In this document: positions 62,560 to 64,000 of the stretch, piece by piece | Numbering within the stretch: the first letter of the stretch is position 1 | How the letters are laid out: the number at the start of each line of letters is the position of its first letter | Source of the DNA: Streptomyces sp. HNM0574 | Lineage (GTDB): Bacteria; Actinomycetota; Actinomycetes; Streptomycetales; Streptomycetaceae | Reading direction: 5' to 3' | NCBI RefSeq assembly: GCF_012726235.1 | Contig: NZ_JAASAH010000001.1 | Coordinates: forward strand, 558,001-622,000 | DNA: 64,000 nt | Notes under the pieces: model-generated | What the model saw: only the letters and a program-made list of their open reading frames with translations | Told to the model about the DNA's origin: nothing | The model's database searches: none | Translations under genes and position numbers: made by a program

Positions 62560-63340
62560 CAGCCGTCACCGCCGCATGACCGGACGGCCACACCCCCGCG
62601 ACAGGCCCGCCACCGGCCCGGCCCACCGAACGGACCCGGCCCAGCCCCGACCCGCCGCCCGCCACCCCCACATGCACGTCATCCACCCGCGCATCCAGCG
62701 GAAAAGCACGCGCCACATGCGGCGCACCCACGTCGCCCACAGTGCCCCCGGAGCGGCGAACTCCCAGGCACCCAGCAGCACTTGCCCCTCCACCGCAGGC
62801 GCGGTCCGGTAACCGCCGAGCAGCCGCAACTCGTCCGAACCGGGGCACCGCGTTGTCATCCCCCGTCAGCACCGGCGGATACACGGTCCCGCCCCGACGC
62901 TCCGCCACGAACCCGGCCAGCCGCGCCACCCGCCCGCACCGCACGGCCGAACCCGCCGGCTCCGCATCCGGATGACAGGTGAAGAACGGCACCGCATGAC
63001 CCGGCGCATCCAGCCGCGCATACAACGCCCCACCCCGCCCCTCGGGGAAACCCAGCACCTCGTGCTCGACGACGGGCCACCGGCTCAGCACCGCATTGCC
63101 CACGTCGTACGGGGCACCACCCAACCGGTCACGCCAGTGCGCCGAACTGCCCGCCGGCCCCAGCACATGGTGCATCCCCAACTCGGCACCCAGCCACGAC
63201 GCAAGATCATCACCCGGTACCTCGACCGAGCCCCACACCTCCTGCAACCCCACCACATCCGGCCCCAACCGACGCCGCCCCGCCGCCCCCTGGCCACCGA
63301 ACAGCACGACCTCACGCGCCCCGCTTGATGCTGCGGTCTC
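62560..63340 (-). pseudogene. Endonuclease/exonuclease/phosphatase family protein, frameshifted
   Basis: The leftward sequence contains recognisable pieces of an EEP-fold hydrolase: LGPDVVGLQEVWGS, GNAVLSRWPVVEHEV, VPFFTCHPDAEPAGSAVRCGRV and VLTGDDNAVP in one frame. GSDELRLLGGYRTAP and GAWEFAAPGA follow in a second. RVDDVHVGV and VAGVWPSGHAAV are back in the first. At least two frameshifts (near 62845-62850 and 62695-62740) break it. The N-terminal TYN-type strand is also unrecognisable, and several catalytic positions differ (GDDN for GDFN, PSGH for PSDH). It looks like a decaying gene and not just sequencing error. The remaining gap down to pyc (62304-62559) holds nothing I can support. Confidence 0.65.
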
Positions 63341-63459
63341 ATGGCGGTTGTGTGGCGTGCATGGACTGTTGAAGGGTTCGTGCGTACGTTCGGCGGGCTG
63401 TCGGCCGGGCGGGGAGCCGCCCCGGTGGCCGGAGTTCACGGATCCGGAGGTCAGGTCCC

Positions 63460-64000
63460 ATGCCGCGTTCCCGCCCGAGACGCACCGCCAGGCCCCTCGT
63501 CGGCGCAGCCGCCCTCACCCTCGGGCTCACGCTCGCCCTCACCGCGGCACCCGCCGAGGCCAGAGACGTGCCGAAGGCCCCCGGGCACCGGCTCGTCGAC
63601 GACTACACCGGCGCACCCGCCCCGTCCCGCCCGCTCACCGGCGAGGCACCGCCCCAGAACCCGTACCTCGCCGACAACGGGCGCAACGGCATGCACGGCG
63701 ACGCCGCCGCCAGCGACACCCACCCCTGGCCAGGACCGCTCGGAAAGGCACCGGACGTCCGCAGCGAGGCGATGGCCGGCGTCGGCGGCGAATGCGCGAC
63801 CCTCACCTTCGACCGAGACGGACGGATCGTCACCGTCTGCGGCACCTTCCGCGGCTTCCTCGTCAAACTCCTCGACCCGGAAACCCTCGACACCCTCGCC
63901 CAACACCGCCTCCCCCAACGGCCGTCCACCGTCGAAGCCATCAGCCGCCTCGACTTCTCCAAGATCTTCAAGGACACCTCCGGCGGCGCCTACGCCTACC
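63460..64000 (+). CDS. Secreted protein, 3' end beyond the window
   Basis: The open frame starts at ATG 63460, after GGAGG at 9 nt, and runs to the window edge (180 codons visible). Residues 1-34 are a signal peptide: basic start (MPRSRPRRTARP), hydrophobic Ala/Leu core and AEA-like cleavage site. The mature part is polar, with ADNGRNGMHGDAAASDTHPW and then VGGECATLTFDRDGRIVTVCGTFRG. LVKLLDPETLDTLAQHRLP resembles blades of secreted beta-propeller-like proteins in Streptomyces. No catalytic motif is seen. The function is unknown. Confidence 0.75.
   Translation, partial: MPRSRPRRTARPLVGAAALTLGLTLALTAAPAEARDVPKAPGHRLVDDYTGAPAPSRPLTGEAPPQNPYLADNGRNGMHGDAAASDTHPWPGPLGKAPDVRSEAMAGVGGECATLTFDRDGRIVTVCGTFRGFLVKLLDPETLDTLAQHRLPQRPSTVEAISRLDFSKIFKDTSGGAYAY

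Noticed and set aside
59070..62579. A very long rightward open frame antisense to pyruvate carboxylase
   Set aside because: It is extremely Arg/His/Gln-rich, has no ribosome site or domain, and mirrors pyc. Such shadow frames are normal in GC-rich DNA.

Overview
The window is high-GC actinobacterial DNA, almost certainly a Streptomyces chromosome. Codon third positions are nearly all G or C, GTG and even TTG starts are frequent, and many regulators and secreted proteins are of Streptomyces type. TTA codons are rare; two were found, both in cluster genes. A Fur-family repressor, copper CsoR boxes and a perfect iron box fit the same picture. No rRNA, tRNA, CRISPR array, insertion sequence or phage gene was seen.

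Region 1 (about 1-16 kb) looks like a natural-product cluster. After the tail of a cystathionine gamma-synthase-type enzyme, an operon starts at an AT-rich promoter carrying an inverted repeat. It encodes a MaoC dehydratase, two methyltransferases, an AurF-type diiron N-oxygenase, a SerRS-like amino acid:carrier-protein ligase, an AcpS-type phosphopantetheinyl transferase, a free-standing carrier protein, a PfkB sugar kinase and a mycothiol-dependent-isomerase (DinB-fold) protein. Divergent and downstream genes encode a PIG-L deacetylase, asparagine synthetase, a PrpF-type isomerase, a short-chain dehydrogenase, a MetRS-like protein lacking the KMSKS motif, and an MshA-type glycosyltransferase. 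A plausible reading is that an amino acid is charged onto the carrier protein, N-oxidised and methylated, while an MshA / PIG-L / aaRS-like trio repeats the logic of mycothiol assembly. The product is unknown.

Region 2 (16-26 kb) holds a small secreted peptide, a Fur-family repressor, a LuxR-type regulator, a methyltransferase, a GNAT acetyltransferase and a BlaI/M56-protease pair. It ends in a copper island (copZ, copA, csoR, a secreted HxHP protein and a 61-residue protein) with three matching CsoR-type boxes. Region 3 (26-41.5 kb) is a TetR gene followed by a cell-surface glycan locus: membrane glycosyltransferase, UDP-glucose epimerase, dehydrogenase and decarboxylase, and a beta-helix lipoprotein. 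It continues into an extraordinary fusion of a membrane GGDEF-EAL protein with an alpha-oxoamine-synthase-like enzyme, then a methyltransferase and a GH15 hydrolase.

Region 4 (41.5-47 kb) is an IclR-controlled acyl-CoA operon resembling carnitine catabolism. Region 5 (47-52 kb) has an SPW-repeat membrane protein and an iron-siderophore ABC importer under an iron box. Region 6 (52-56.5 kb) has two NCS1 permeases and a hydantoin/Asp-Glu racemase. Region 7 (56.5-64 kb) has a P450 with its TetR regulator and operator, pyruvate carboxylase, a frameshifted exonuclease/phosphatase pseudogene and the start of a secreted protein cut off by the window edge.
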